This document shows positions 14,278 to 21,021 of a stretch of 21,021 bases of DNA, piece after piece (position 1 is the stretch's first letter; each line of letters starts with the position of its first letter). The translations under genes were made by a program, and so were the position numbers. This DNA is from Candidatus Tenderia sp. GTDB lineage: Bacteria > Pseudomonadota > Gammaproteobacteria > Tenderiales > Tenderiaceae. The notes beneath the pieces were generated by a model. It saw nothing but the letters and a program-made list of their open reading frames with translations, was not told the DNA's origin and did no database searches. The stretch is taken from contig JASBUE010000037.1 of assembly GCA_030148045.1 (NCBI GenBank), positions 1 through 21,021 on the forward strand, given 5' to 3'.

Positions 14278-15123
14278 ATGGAACAGACCAGCCTCGTTGA
14301 ACTACAGAATGCCCTGCACCAGGCGCCGGTCGGCATCATCCTCATGGACGCGGATGGCAACATCCAGTGGCATAACCAGACCCTGGAACGGATGCTGGAC
14401 ATAGCGGCGGAACAACTGGCAGGCAAGTCCACCGCCGAACTCCCCAAGGAACTGGCCGGCGTGCTCACCTCGCCGCCGGAGACCATCCTGCTGCAGCGCG
14501 ACGACAGCCAACGCTGGCTGCATTGCCACAGCCGGAGCCGCGACGACGGCGGCCGCGCGCAGTTCTACCTGGACATCACCACCGAGCAGCGCCTGCGCCT
14601 GGAACGCGACCGCCTGGAAGAGGACCTGAAACAGCTCACCACCCGCGACCCGGTCACCGGCCTGCCCAACCGCCGCGCCCTGTTGCAGGGCCTGGAACCG
14701 TTGATCTCCAGGAGCCGCCGCTACGGCAACCCGCTGTCATTGATCAAATTGCGGGCCGAATTGGCTGGCCTGGACCCAGACCAATTGCGACGTTATGAAG
14801 AGGAGGCCTGGCTCCGGGTGGGACAACTGCTCAAGGAACAAATGCGTTGGGCGGACATCATCGGCCGCTTCGACGGGCCGGAATTTCTGCTCATCCTGCC
14901 CGAGACCCCTGCCGATGCCACCGAGACCCTGGCGGCCAAGATCTGCGACCTGATCAAGGCGCTGGAACTGCCGGGCGATGCGGGCCAGACCCTCAAGGTC
15001 ACGCCCTATTGCGGCCTGACCGCCTGGCATAAAGGGGATGATGCCAACCTGATGCTGCAACGCCTCAGCGACAACATCGCCGCGGCCAAGGCGACCGGAA
15101 CGCCGATCGCGGCGGCGGGTTAA
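14278..15123 (+). CDS. PAS-GGDEF protein with degenerate catalytic motif
   Basis: This 281-residue cytoplasmic protein has a PAS sensor domain (about 5-100; ALHQAPVGIILMDADGNIQW), a short helical linker (103-120) and a GGDEF-fold domain starting at DPVTGLPNRRAL (124-135). The signature GGDEF is DGPEF (199-203): the first Gly and the metal-binding Asp are replaced by Asp and Pro, so diguanylate cyclase activity is unlikely. The inhibitory-site motif RxxD is kept as R190-W-A-D193, exactly five residues upstream as in active cyclases. The protein may therefore bind cyclic di-GMP rather than make it, or act through the PAS domain only. It diverges from cyaA, and its stop overlaps that of the converging argH. 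No transmembrane segment is visible. Function is otherwise unknown. Confidence 0.87.
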   Translation: MEQTSLVELQNALHQAPVGIILMDADGNIQWHNQTLERMLDIAAEQLAGKSTAELPKELAGVLTSPPETILLQRDDSQRWLHCHSRSRDDGGRAQFYLDITTEQRLRLERDRLEEDLKQLTTRDPVTGLPNRRALLQGLEPLISRSRRYGNPLSLIKLRAELAGLDPDQLRRYEEEAWLRVGQLLKEQMRWADIIGRFDGPEFLLILPETPADATETLAAKICDLIKALELPGDAGQTLKVTPYCGLTAWHKGDDANLMLQRLSDNIAAAKATGTPIAAAG

Positions 15124-16505
15124 CGCAGGCGCTGACGCGCCCGTTTTGCCGCCGCCTTGACCTGGGCCGGCGCAGTGCCGCCGATGTGATCGCGCGCCGC
15201 CACCGAGCCCTGCAGGGTCAGCACCTCGAACACATCCTCACCGATAACCACGGAGAACTGCTGCAATTCTTTTAACTCCATCTCGGCCAGATCACGCCCC
15301 GTGTCCACGCCCAGCCGCACCGCCTTGCCCACCACCTCGTGGGCATCGCGGAAGGGCACGCCCTTGCGCACCAGATAGTCGGCCAGGTCGGTGGCGGTGG
15401 CAAAGCCCTGCAGCGCGGCGCGTTCCATGTTGTCGCGTTTGATGGTGAGCGCCGCCATCATGTCGGCATAGACCTTGAGCGAACCGCGCAGGGTATCGAC
15501 CACGTCGAACAGCGGTTCTTTATCTTCCTGATTGTCCTTGTTGTAGGCCAGCGGCTGGCCTTTCATCAGGGTCAGCAGGGAAATGAGATGGCCGTTGACC
15601 CGGCCCACCTTACCGCGCACCAGCTCGGGCACGTCCGGGTTTTTCTTCTGCGGCATGATGGATGAGCCGGTGCAGAAGCTATCCGGAATGTCGACAAAGT
15701 CGAACTGGGCCGAGGCCCACAGGATCAGCTCTTCGGAAAAGCGTGACAAGTGGGTCATCAGCAACGCGGCGGCGGCACAGAATTCGATGGCGAAATCGCG
15801 GTCGCTGACCGCATCCAAGGAGTTCTCCGTGACGGCGTCGAAACCGAGCAGCTGGGCCGTGTATTCCCGGTCGATGGGATAACTGGTGCCGGCCAGGGCG
15901 GCGGACCCCAGCGGCATCACGTTGACCCGCTTGCGGCAGTCGGCCAGACGCTGGGCGTCGCGCGCCAGCATCTCGAACCAGGCCAGCAGGTGGTGGCCGA
16001 AGGTGACCGGCTGGGCCACCTGCAAATGGGTGAAGCCGGGCATGATAGCGTCATGCTCGCGCTCGGCCAGGTCGATGAGGGCGGTCTGCAAGCGCGTCAG
16101 CTCGGCCTGGATGGCGTCGATCTCGTCGCGCAGATAGAGACGGATGTCGGTGGCCACCTGGTCGTTGCGCGAGCGGCCGGTGTGCAGCTTCTTGCCGGCG
16201 TCACCGATCAGGGCGGTGAGGCGCGCCTCCACGTTCATGTGCACGTCCTCCAGCGCCACCGACCACTGGAACTGGCCGGACTCGATCTCCTGCTCCACTT
16301 GATCCAGCCCATTGAGAATCGTGGCGCACTCCTCCTCGGTCAGCACGCCGACATGGGCCAGCATGCGGGCATGGGCCCTGGAACCGGCGATATCGTGACG
16401 GTAAAGACGCCGGTCAAAGCCCACCGAGGCGGTAAAGGCCTCGACAAAGGTGTCGGTGGGTTCGGTAAAACGCCCGGCCCAGGGCTTGCTGCTCGGTTCT
16501 GTCAC
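15120..16505 (-). CDS. argH: Argininosuccinate lyase
   Basis: ArgH splits argininosuccinate into arginine and fumarate, the last step of arginine synthesis. The 461-residue protein has the family features: KPWAGRF at the N-terminus (7-13), LEDVHMNVEARL (85-96), TGRSRNDQVATD (109-120), His160 in GFTHLQVAQP, and the signature loop GSSIMPQKKNPD (280-291) with catalytic Ser281. Length is normal. The start is GTG at 16505 with AAGGA six bases upstream. The stop (TTAA on both strands) overlaps that of the converging PAS-GGDEF gene by four bases. algZ is transcribed away on the other side, an arrangement also known in Pseudomonas. Confidence 0.97.
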   Translation of the reverse strand: MTEPSSKPWAGRFTEPTDTFVEAFTASVGFDRRLYRHDIAGSRAHARMLAHVGVLTEEECATILNGLDQVEQEIESGQFQWSVALEDVHMNVEARLTALIGDAGKKLHTGRSRNDQVATDIRLYLRDEIDAIQAELTRLQTALIDLAEREHDAIMPGFTHLQVAQPVTFGHHLLAWFEMLARDAQRLADCRKRVNVMPLGSAALAGTSYPIDREYTAQLLGFDAVTENSLDAVSDRDFAIEFCAAAALLMTHLSRFSEELILWASAQFDFVDIPDSFCTGSSIMPQKKNPDVPELVRGKVGRVNGHLISLLTLMKGQPLAYNKDNQEDKEPLFDVVDTLRGSLKVYADMMAALTIKRDNMERAALQGFATATDLADYLVRKGVPFRDAHEVVGKAVRLGVDTGRDLAEMELKELQQFSVVIGEDVFEVLTLQGSVAARDHIGGTAPAQVKAAAKRARQRLR

Positions 16506-16535
16506 GATGGTTCCTTGGCTAATCGAAAAACGCGA

Positions 16536-16544
16536 ATTATATCA
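16536..16544 (-). promoter_or_regulatory. Extended -10 promoter of argH
   Basis: On the minus strand this reads TGATATAAT, a perfect extended -10 element (TGn TATAAT). Transcription would start near 16529, about 24 bases before the GTG start. No clear -35 hexamer is present. No ARG-box-like palindrome was recognised. Confidence 0.65.
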
Positions 16545-16627
16545 CCCCGCCTCGGACCTCAGACAAATAAGACAAGGCCGAGCCCGTCCGATAACATTAA
16601 AGAGCTAACTTCTAACCGACACGTTAC

Positions 16628-17701
16628 ATGGCCCAGAGCGACAACAACCCCGGCAAGATCGACACCTTCCTGCCCGATTTCTGCCACATCCGCATCGTCT
16701 TCGCGGTAATCATCATCGCCGAGCTGCTGGCCTTCGTGCTCACCCTGGCCACCCCCAGCGCGCGCGGCGGCGATTGGGGCTATCTCAGCCTGGTCTCTAT
16801 ATATATCCAGTGGATCGCGCTCAGCTCCACCGCCATGCTGTGCTGGCTGCGCCCGCGCCTGAACCGCCTGGGCAACAACGGCGCCGCCCTGGCCGCCTTT
16901 GCCCTGCTGCTGGCCATTACCGCCCTGTTCAGCGAACTGGCCTATCAGGTTAGCCAACGCCTCGGCCACGGCGCCCTGTCCATCAATATGAGTCATTTGG
17001 AGTTTTTCAGCCGCAACTTCGCCATCTGCGCCATCGTCAGCCTGCTGACCCTGCGCTATTTCTATTTACAGCACCAGCTCAAGCTCAATATCCAGGCCGA
17101 GAACCAGTATCGCCTGCAGGCCCTGCAGGCGCGCATCCGCCCCCATTTTCTGTTCAATGCCCTGAACACCATCGCCGGCCTGATCCGGCGTCAGCCACAG
17201 CGCGCCGAGGCGGCGGTGGAGGACCTGTCCGACCTGTTCCGCCACACCCTCAACAGCGCCGACACCCGCCTGCCCTTCGCCACCGAAGTGGAGATCGCAC
17301 GGCGCTATCTGGATATGGAACAACTGCGTCTGGGCGAGCGCCTTCAGGTCCAGTGGGATATCGACGCCATCCCCGGCGATGCCGCCCTGCCCGCCCTGAC
17401 CCTGCAACCGCTGTTGGAAAACGCCATCTGCCACGGCATCGAGCCCATCAGCAGCGGCGGCCAGATCTGCGTCCAGGGCGCGCGCCGCGGCGAACGGCTG
17501 GAGCTGAGCATCACCAACCCCCTGCCCGTCCCTGGCCAGGAAGTCCAACGCCGCCGCCAAGGCCTGCACATCGCCCTGGACAATACCCGCCAGCGCCTGT
17601 TGGCCCATTTCGCCGAGGATGGCAAACTCAGCGCCGAACAACACCATCAGCGGTACCAGGTGAAACTGCGTTTTCCTTACCAGCCCTGTGAACAAGTATG
17701 A
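16628..17701 (+). CDS. algZ: AlgZ-type (LytS-like) membrane sensor histidine kinase
   Basis: This 357-residue inner-membrane protein has a short N-terminal FLPDFC motif (14-19), which is characteristic of AlgZ. Four predicted membrane segments follow, near 21-41, 53-74, 85-107 and 128-147. The cytoplasmic kinase domain of the LytS type (His_kinase family) has RPHFLFNALNTIAGLI (171-186), with His173 as the candidate phosphorylation site, and the N-box LLENAICHG (262-270). The C-terminal GLHIALDNTRQRL stands in for the glycine-rich lid. The stop overlaps the algR start (ATGA). No clear ribosome site precedes the ATG at 16628. In Pseudomonas the pair controls alginate and type IV pili; whether those targets exist here cannot be told from this window. 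Confidence 0.92.
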   Translation: MAQSDNNPGKIDTFLPDFCHIRIVFAVIIIAELLAFVLTLATPSARGGDWGYLSLVSIYIQWIALSSTAMLCWLRPRLNRLGNNGAALAAFALLLAITALFSELAYQVSQRLGHGALSINMSHLEFFSRNFAICAIVSLLTLRYFYLQHQLKLNIQAENQYRLQALQARIRPHFLFNALNTIAGLIRRQPQRAEAAVEDLSDLFRHTLNSADTRLPFATEVEIARRYLDMEQLRLGERLQVQWDIDAIPGDAALPALTLQPLLENAICHGIEPISSGGQICVQGARRGERLELSITNPLPVPGQEVQRRRQGLHIALDNTRQRLLAHFAEDGKLSAEQHHQRYQVKLRFPYQPCEQV

Positions 17702-18441
17702 ATATACTCATCGTTGATGACGAACCCCTGGCGCGCAGCCGCCTGCGCGACCTGATCGAGGACCTGGGCGGCCATCAGGTGGTCGGCGAAGCCGATAACG
17801 GCAGGGCGGCCGTGGAGCAGGCGCAGCAATTGCGGCCCGGTGTGCTGCTGCTCGACATCCACATGCAGGAGATGGACGGCCTGGAAGCGGCGCGCCACTT
17901 GAGCAATCTGAATCCGTCGCCGGCCATCATCTTCACCACCGCCTACAGCGAGCACGCCCTGGAGGCCTTCGAGGCCAACGCCATCGACTATCTGCTCAAA
18001 CCCGTCCGCCGCGCCCGCCTGCAACAGGCCCTGGCCAAGGCCCGGCCCCTGCAACGCGGCCAACTGGAGGCCGCGACGGGCGAGCGGCCCCAACGCCGCC
18101 ACATCGGCGCCCACCATCGCGGCGGCATCAAGCTGGTACCCATCGAAGAGATCCTGTATTTCCAGTCCGACAACAAATACGTGGCGGTGCACTATCAAGA
18201 CGGCGAGGTGTTGATCGACGAGCCCCTCAAGGATCTGGAACGGGAATTCGCCGCGCTGTTCACCCGCATCCACCGCAACTGCCTGGTGGCCACCGACTGC
18301 ATCGAGGCCTTGGAGAAACTGGGCGACAATCAGTACCGGCTGCGCCTGCGCGGCTGTGATAAGACGCTCGAGGTGAGTCGGCGCCAGCTGCCGGTGGTGC
18401 GCCAGCGCATCGCGGAATTGGCCGAATCCGACCGTCCCTAA
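17698..18441 (+). CDS. algR: AlgR-type LytTR response regulator
   Basis: This 247-residue transcription regulator has a receiver domain (1-115) with acidic residues D7-D8 and phospho-acceptor D53 in LLDIHMQEMDG, where the usual Met-Pro is Met-Gln. The conserved Lys in YLLKPVRRARL is at about 100. A LytTR DNA-binding domain (about 140-240) contains ILYFQSDNKYVAVHYQDGE and FTRIHRNCLV. The order algZ-algR-hemC-hemD-hemX is the same as in Pseudomonas, which supports orthology. The gene overlaps algZ by four bases. A 57-base gap containing a hairpin separates it from hemC. Confidence 0.93.
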   Translation: MNILIVDDEPLARSRLRDLIEDLGGHQVVGEADNGRAAVEQAQQLRPGVLLLDIHMQEMDGLEAARHLSNLNPSPAIIFTTAYSEHALEAFEANAIDYLLKPVRRARLQQALAKARPLQRGQLEAATGERPQRRHIGAHHRGGIKLVPIEEILYFQSDNKYVAVHYQDGEVLIDEPLKDLEREFAALFTRIHRNCLVATDCIEALEKLGDNQYRLRLRGCDKTLEVSRRQLPVVRQRIAELAESDRP

Positions 18442-18458
18442 GTTGCTTCGCCGGGCGC

Positions 18459-18481
18459 CAGACCGTAGCATATGCGGTCTG
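18459..18481 (+). other. Hairpin between algR and hemC
   Basis: CAGACCG (18459-18465) pairs perfectly with CGGTCTG (18475-18481) across a 9-base loop. It ends four bases before the hemC ribosome site (AAGGA, 18485-18489). There is no T tract, so it is not a typical terminator; it could protect processed hemC mRNA or modulate its translation. Confidence 0.45.
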
Positions 18482-18498
18482 CTGAAAGGAACCCGAGT

Positions 18499-19437
18499 AT
18501 GTCGAAGCAACGCATCCGTATCGCAACCCGTAAAAGCCCGCTGGCCATGTGGCAGGCGGAATTCGTCCGTGACCGTCTGATCGCAGCCCACCCCGATCTG
18601 GAGGTGGAACTGGTGGGCATGACCACCCAGGGCGACCAGATCCTCAACAGCCCGCTGGCCAAGATCGGCGGCAAGGGGTTGTTCGTCAAAGAACTGGAAG
18701 TGAGCATGCTTGAGGGCGACACCGATATCGCCGTCCATTCCATGAAGGACGTGCCGGTGGAATTCCCCGACGGCCTGCATCTGGCGGTGATCTGCGCGCG
18801 CGAGGACCCGCGCGATGCCTTCGTCTCCAATCATTACCAGACCCTGGATGAACTGCCCCGGGGTGCCCGGGTGGGCACCTCCAGCCTGCGGCGCCAGTGC
18901 CAGCTGCGCGAGCGCCGCCCCGACCTGCACATCATCGACCTGCGCGGCAATGTCAACACCCGCCTGCGCAAGCTCGACGCGGGCGACTACGACGCCGTCA
19001 TCCTGGCCGCCGCCGGCCTGATCCGGCTCGGCTTCGAGGCGCGCATCACCCAGATCCTGGACACCGAGATCAGCCTGCCGGCCATCGGCCAGGGCGCCGT
19101 CGGCATCGAATGCCGCCGTGACGACGAGCGCGTCAACGCCCTGCTGGCACCGCTCAACGACCCGGACACCCACACCCGCGTCAGCGCCGAACGGGCCATG
19201 AACAACCGCCTCGAAGGCGGCTGCCAGGTGCCCATCGCCGGCCACGCCGTGCTCGACGGCGACACCCTGCACCTGCGCGGCCTGGTGGGCCGGCCCGATG
19301 CTGGCGAGATGGTGCGCGGCGAGATCAGCGGCCCCGCCGCCGAGGCGGAACGGCTGGGCATCAAATTGGCCGACGACCTGCTATCCCGCGGCGCGCGCGA
19401 GATCCTGGCCGCCCTCTACCAGTCTGCCGAGGCATAG
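18499..19437 (+). CDS. hemC: Porphobilinogen deaminase (hydroxymethylbilane synthase)
   Basis: HemC joins four porphobilinogen molecules into hydroxymethylbilane in the cytoplasm, on the path to heme, siroheme and cobalamin. The 312-residue protein has RIATRKSPLAMWQA (7-20), the catalytic Asp84 in HSMKDVP, GTSSLRR (126-132), and Cys242 in LEGGCQVP, which anchors the dipyrromethane cofactor. Asp84 and Cys242 sit at the same numbers as in E. coli. The start at 18499 is supported by AAGGA nine bases upstream; an in-frame ATG at 18472 lies in the preceding hairpin and has no ribosome site. hemD follows after 91 bases. Confidence 0.97.
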   Translation: MSKQRIRIATRKSPLAMWQAEFVRDRLIAAHPDLEVELVGMTTQGDQILNSPLAKIGGKGLFVKELEVSMLEGDTDIAVHSMKDVPVEFPDGLHLAVICAREDPRDAFVSNHYQTLDELPRGARVGTSSLRRQCQLRERRPDLHIIDLRGNVNTRLRKLDAGDYDAVILAAAGLIRLGFEARITQILDTEISLPAIGQGAVGIECRRDDERVNALLAPLNDPDTHTRVSAERAMNNRLEGGCQVPIAGHAVLDGDTLHLRGLVGRPDAGEMVRGEISGPAAEAERLGIKLADDLLSRGAREILAALYQSAEA

Positions 19438-19528
19438 CATGCCGTGGCACGTCGATGAAGAATAATGGTAGGATCAAACGATCGGTATCGACAGCATCCA
19501 CGCCGGTTGACAAGCGCGGCCCCCGGTC

Positions 19529-20314
19529 ATGACTGACCCCCGGCCCCTGACCGGCGTCACGGTGGCGGTGACACGGCCGGCGGCACAGACCGGCGGGCTT
19601 TGCCAGCTGATCGAGGCCCGGGGCGGAACGGCCATCGCCTTTCCCGCCGTCGAGATCCTCGAAGCGGAACAATCACAACCATTGTCATCGCTGCCGGGCC
19701 GGATGGATCAGTTCGACATGGCGATCTTTATCAGCGCCAACGCGGTCGAGGGGGCCGCGCGGCTGATCGGTGACAGGCTGCCCGCCGCGCTGCAATTGGC
19801 CGCGGTCGGCGACAGTACCCGTCGCGCCGTCGAACGGCGCTGGCGGCGCCCCGTCATCAGCCCGGCGCAGGGCGCGAACAGCGAGGCGCTGCTGGCGACA
19901 GCGGAATTACAACAACTCAGGGGCCGCAACATCATTATCTTCCGCGGCCAGGGGGGACGGGAAGTGCTGGCACAGACATTGAGCCAACGGGGCGCCGCGG
20001 TGGAATACGCCGAGGTCTATCGACGCGCCCGCCCCGCCGGCGACTTGAGCCGGCTGATATCGCACACCCCGCCGCCCGATCTGATCACCGCCACCAGCAA
20101 CGAAATCCTGCGAAATCTCTACGATATGGCCGGCGGGGCGCAACGCGACTGGCTGCTGCAGCGACAGCTGGTGGTGATCAGCGCACGCGCCGCGGAACTG
20201 GCCGCCCGGCTGGGCTTTCAGCGGCCGGCCATCGTCACCGCCGAGAGCAGTGAGCAGGGAATGGTTGATACCATGGCGGCCTGGCGCAGCGACAATCGCA
20301 ACAATAACCACTGA
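19529..20314 (+). CDS. hemD: Uroporphyrinogen-III synthase
   Basis: HemD closes hydroxymethylbilane to uroporphyrinogen III while flipping ring D. The 261-residue protein shows the loosely conserved family pattern: TVAVTRPAAQTGGL near the start, FISANAVEGAARL near 71-83, LAAVGDSTRRAVE, and the best-kept block, LRGRNIIIFRGQGGREVL followed by GAAVEYAEVYRR. Sequence conservation in this family is low, but the position between hemC and hemX settles it. The ATG at 19529 has no strong ribosome site. The 91-base gap after hemC holds no good promoter. Confidence 0.93.
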   Translation: MTDPRPLTGVTVAVTRPAAQTGGLCQLIEARGGTAIAFPAVEILEAEQSQPLSSLPGRMDQFDMAIFISANAVEGAARLIGDRLPAALQLAAVGDSTRRAVERRWRRPVISPAQGANSEALLATAELQQLRGRNIIIFRGQGGREVLAQTLSQRGAAVEYAEVYRRARPAGDLSRLISHTPPPDLITATSNEILRNLYDMAGGAQRDWLLQRQLVVISARAAELAARLGFQRPAIVTAESSEQGMVDTMAAWRSDNRNNNH

Positions 20315-20333
20315 TGACTTTGAGGACCGCGTG

Positions 20334-21021
20334 ATGCCTGAAGCACAGAAAAATAACGATACCGACACCAAGGACACGGACCACGACGCAGGGGCCCGCA
20401 GCAGCGACGCAGCGGATAGCGAAACACCACCGGCGTCCGACACTCAAGCCGCGACGGAGGAAAATAATCAGGGCAAAGGCTTTACCGGCTTCATCGCCTT
20501 GGTCGCCCTGATCATCGCCATCGGCGCCTTCGTCGCCGGCTACATCAGCCTGCAGGAGATCGGCGCCCAACAGGCCGCGCTGGGCCAACGCATCGACGGC
20601 ACCCAGGCGCGCATCGGCGAACTCGAGTCGGGCGCCGAGTCGATCCGTTCCCTGGCCAAACAGGTGCAGGACACCAGCCAGTCCACGCGGGACCGTCTCG
20701 ACGGTCTGTCCGGCAAGGTCAGCGACTTGGACGTCAGGCTCAACAGCAGCCTGGACGAGCTGCAGCAAGGCGATGCATCGCTGCGTCAGTCGCTGGACAA
20801 GATCCAGCAGGCCCTCAGCGCCGGCAAGGACGACGACCTGCTGGTGGCCGAGGCCCGCCACTTGATCAACATCGCCAATCAGCAGGCCCGCCTGAATCAC
20901 AACCCGGCTGCTGCCGCGGCGGCCTTGGAGGCCGCCAATCAGCGCCTCAGCGACGCCGATGATCCGGCCCTGCTGCAGGTGCGCGAAAGCATCACCGAGG
21001 CCATCATGGCCCTGCGCAATA
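20334..21021 (+). CDS. hemX: HemX-like membrane protein (3' end outside the window)
   Basis: The first 229 residues are present. An acidic, low-complexity cytoplasmic segment (1-49) precedes a single membrane helix (51-72, FTGFIALVALIIAIGAFVAG). Then comes a probable coiled coil (about 73-165) rich in Gln, Leu and Asp, and the start of the conserved HemX domain, AEARHLINIANQQARL (172-187) to VRESITEAIMALRN. It is often misnamed uroporphyrinogen-III C-methyltransferase, but no SAM-binding fold is visible. GAGGA stands seven bases before the ATG, 19 bases after the hemD stop. Its place in the hem operon, before hemY in relatives, suggests a role near the membrane in heme synthesis; the mechanism is unknown. 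Confidence 0.9.
   Translation, partial: MPEAQKNNDTDTKDTDHDAGARSSDAADSETPPASDTQAATEENNQGKGFTGFIALVALIIAIGAFVAGYISLQEIGAQQAALGQRIDGTQARIGELESGAESIRSLAKQVQDTSQSTRDRLDGLSGKVSDLDVRLNSSLDELQQGDASLRQSLDKIQQALSAGKDDDLLVAEARHLINIANQQARLNHNPAAAAAALEAANQRLSDADDPALLQVRESITEAIMALRN

Noticed and set aside
19507..19512. TTGACA as a hemD promoter -35 box
   Set aside because: The matching -10 position would fall at or after the hemD start codon and no TATAAT-like sequence is there.

Overview
This high-GC window looks like a core chromosomal segment of a gammaproteobacterium. It shows class I adenylate cyclase, a glnA-ntrB-ntrC cluster with sigma-54 and NtrC sites, and the order argH / algZ-algR-hemC-hemD-hemX, which is familiar from Pseudomonas and Chromatiales-like lineages. 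A free-living, possibly sulfur-metabolising relative of the Chromatiales fits, but that placement is inference from gene content and order only. There is no integrase, transposase, phage gene or CRISPR array.

Left part (1-6058). The 3' end of a tRNA, probably tRNA-Arg, is followed by a terminator. Next comes a two-gene operon encoding a ThiI/MnmA-like PP-loop ATPase with an extra C-terminal domain and a TusA-type sulfur carrier; together they look like an RNA-thiolation pair. A nitrogen-control block follows. glnA has a near-consensus sigma-54 promoter and upstream NtrC sites, and ends at a clear terminator. ntrB-ntrC has a sigma-70-type promoter overlapped by a near-perfect NtrC operator. 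Together this is a feedback circuit: NtrB phosphorylates NtrC, NtrC-P activates glnA and probably represses its own operon. An inverted pair of heptanucleotide repeat tracts lies between ntrC and trmL.

Middle part (6059-14046). trmL (wobble 2'-O-methylation of tRNA) precedes a large accessory gene for an outer-membrane-type lipoprotein made of 14 RCC1-like repeats with a cysteine pair in every repeat. Facing it on the minus strand are cyaA, a very small lptM lipoprotein gene missed by size cut-offs, lysA, and a SAM-dependent methyltransferase overlapping the end of lysA.

Right part (14065-21021). A PAS-GGDEF protein with a destroyed catalytic motif but an intact RxxD inhibitory-site motif diverges from cyaA and converges on argH. 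Divergent from argH is algZ-algR (LytS/LytTR-type two-component system), continuing into hemC, hemD and a hemX that runs off the right edge, so tetrapyrrole synthesis genes follow the regulator pair.

Most genes are ordinary core functions. The parts most worth a second look are the thiolation pair, the heptad inverted repeat, the 28-cysteine RCC1 lipoprotein and the degenerate GGDEF protein next to cyaA.
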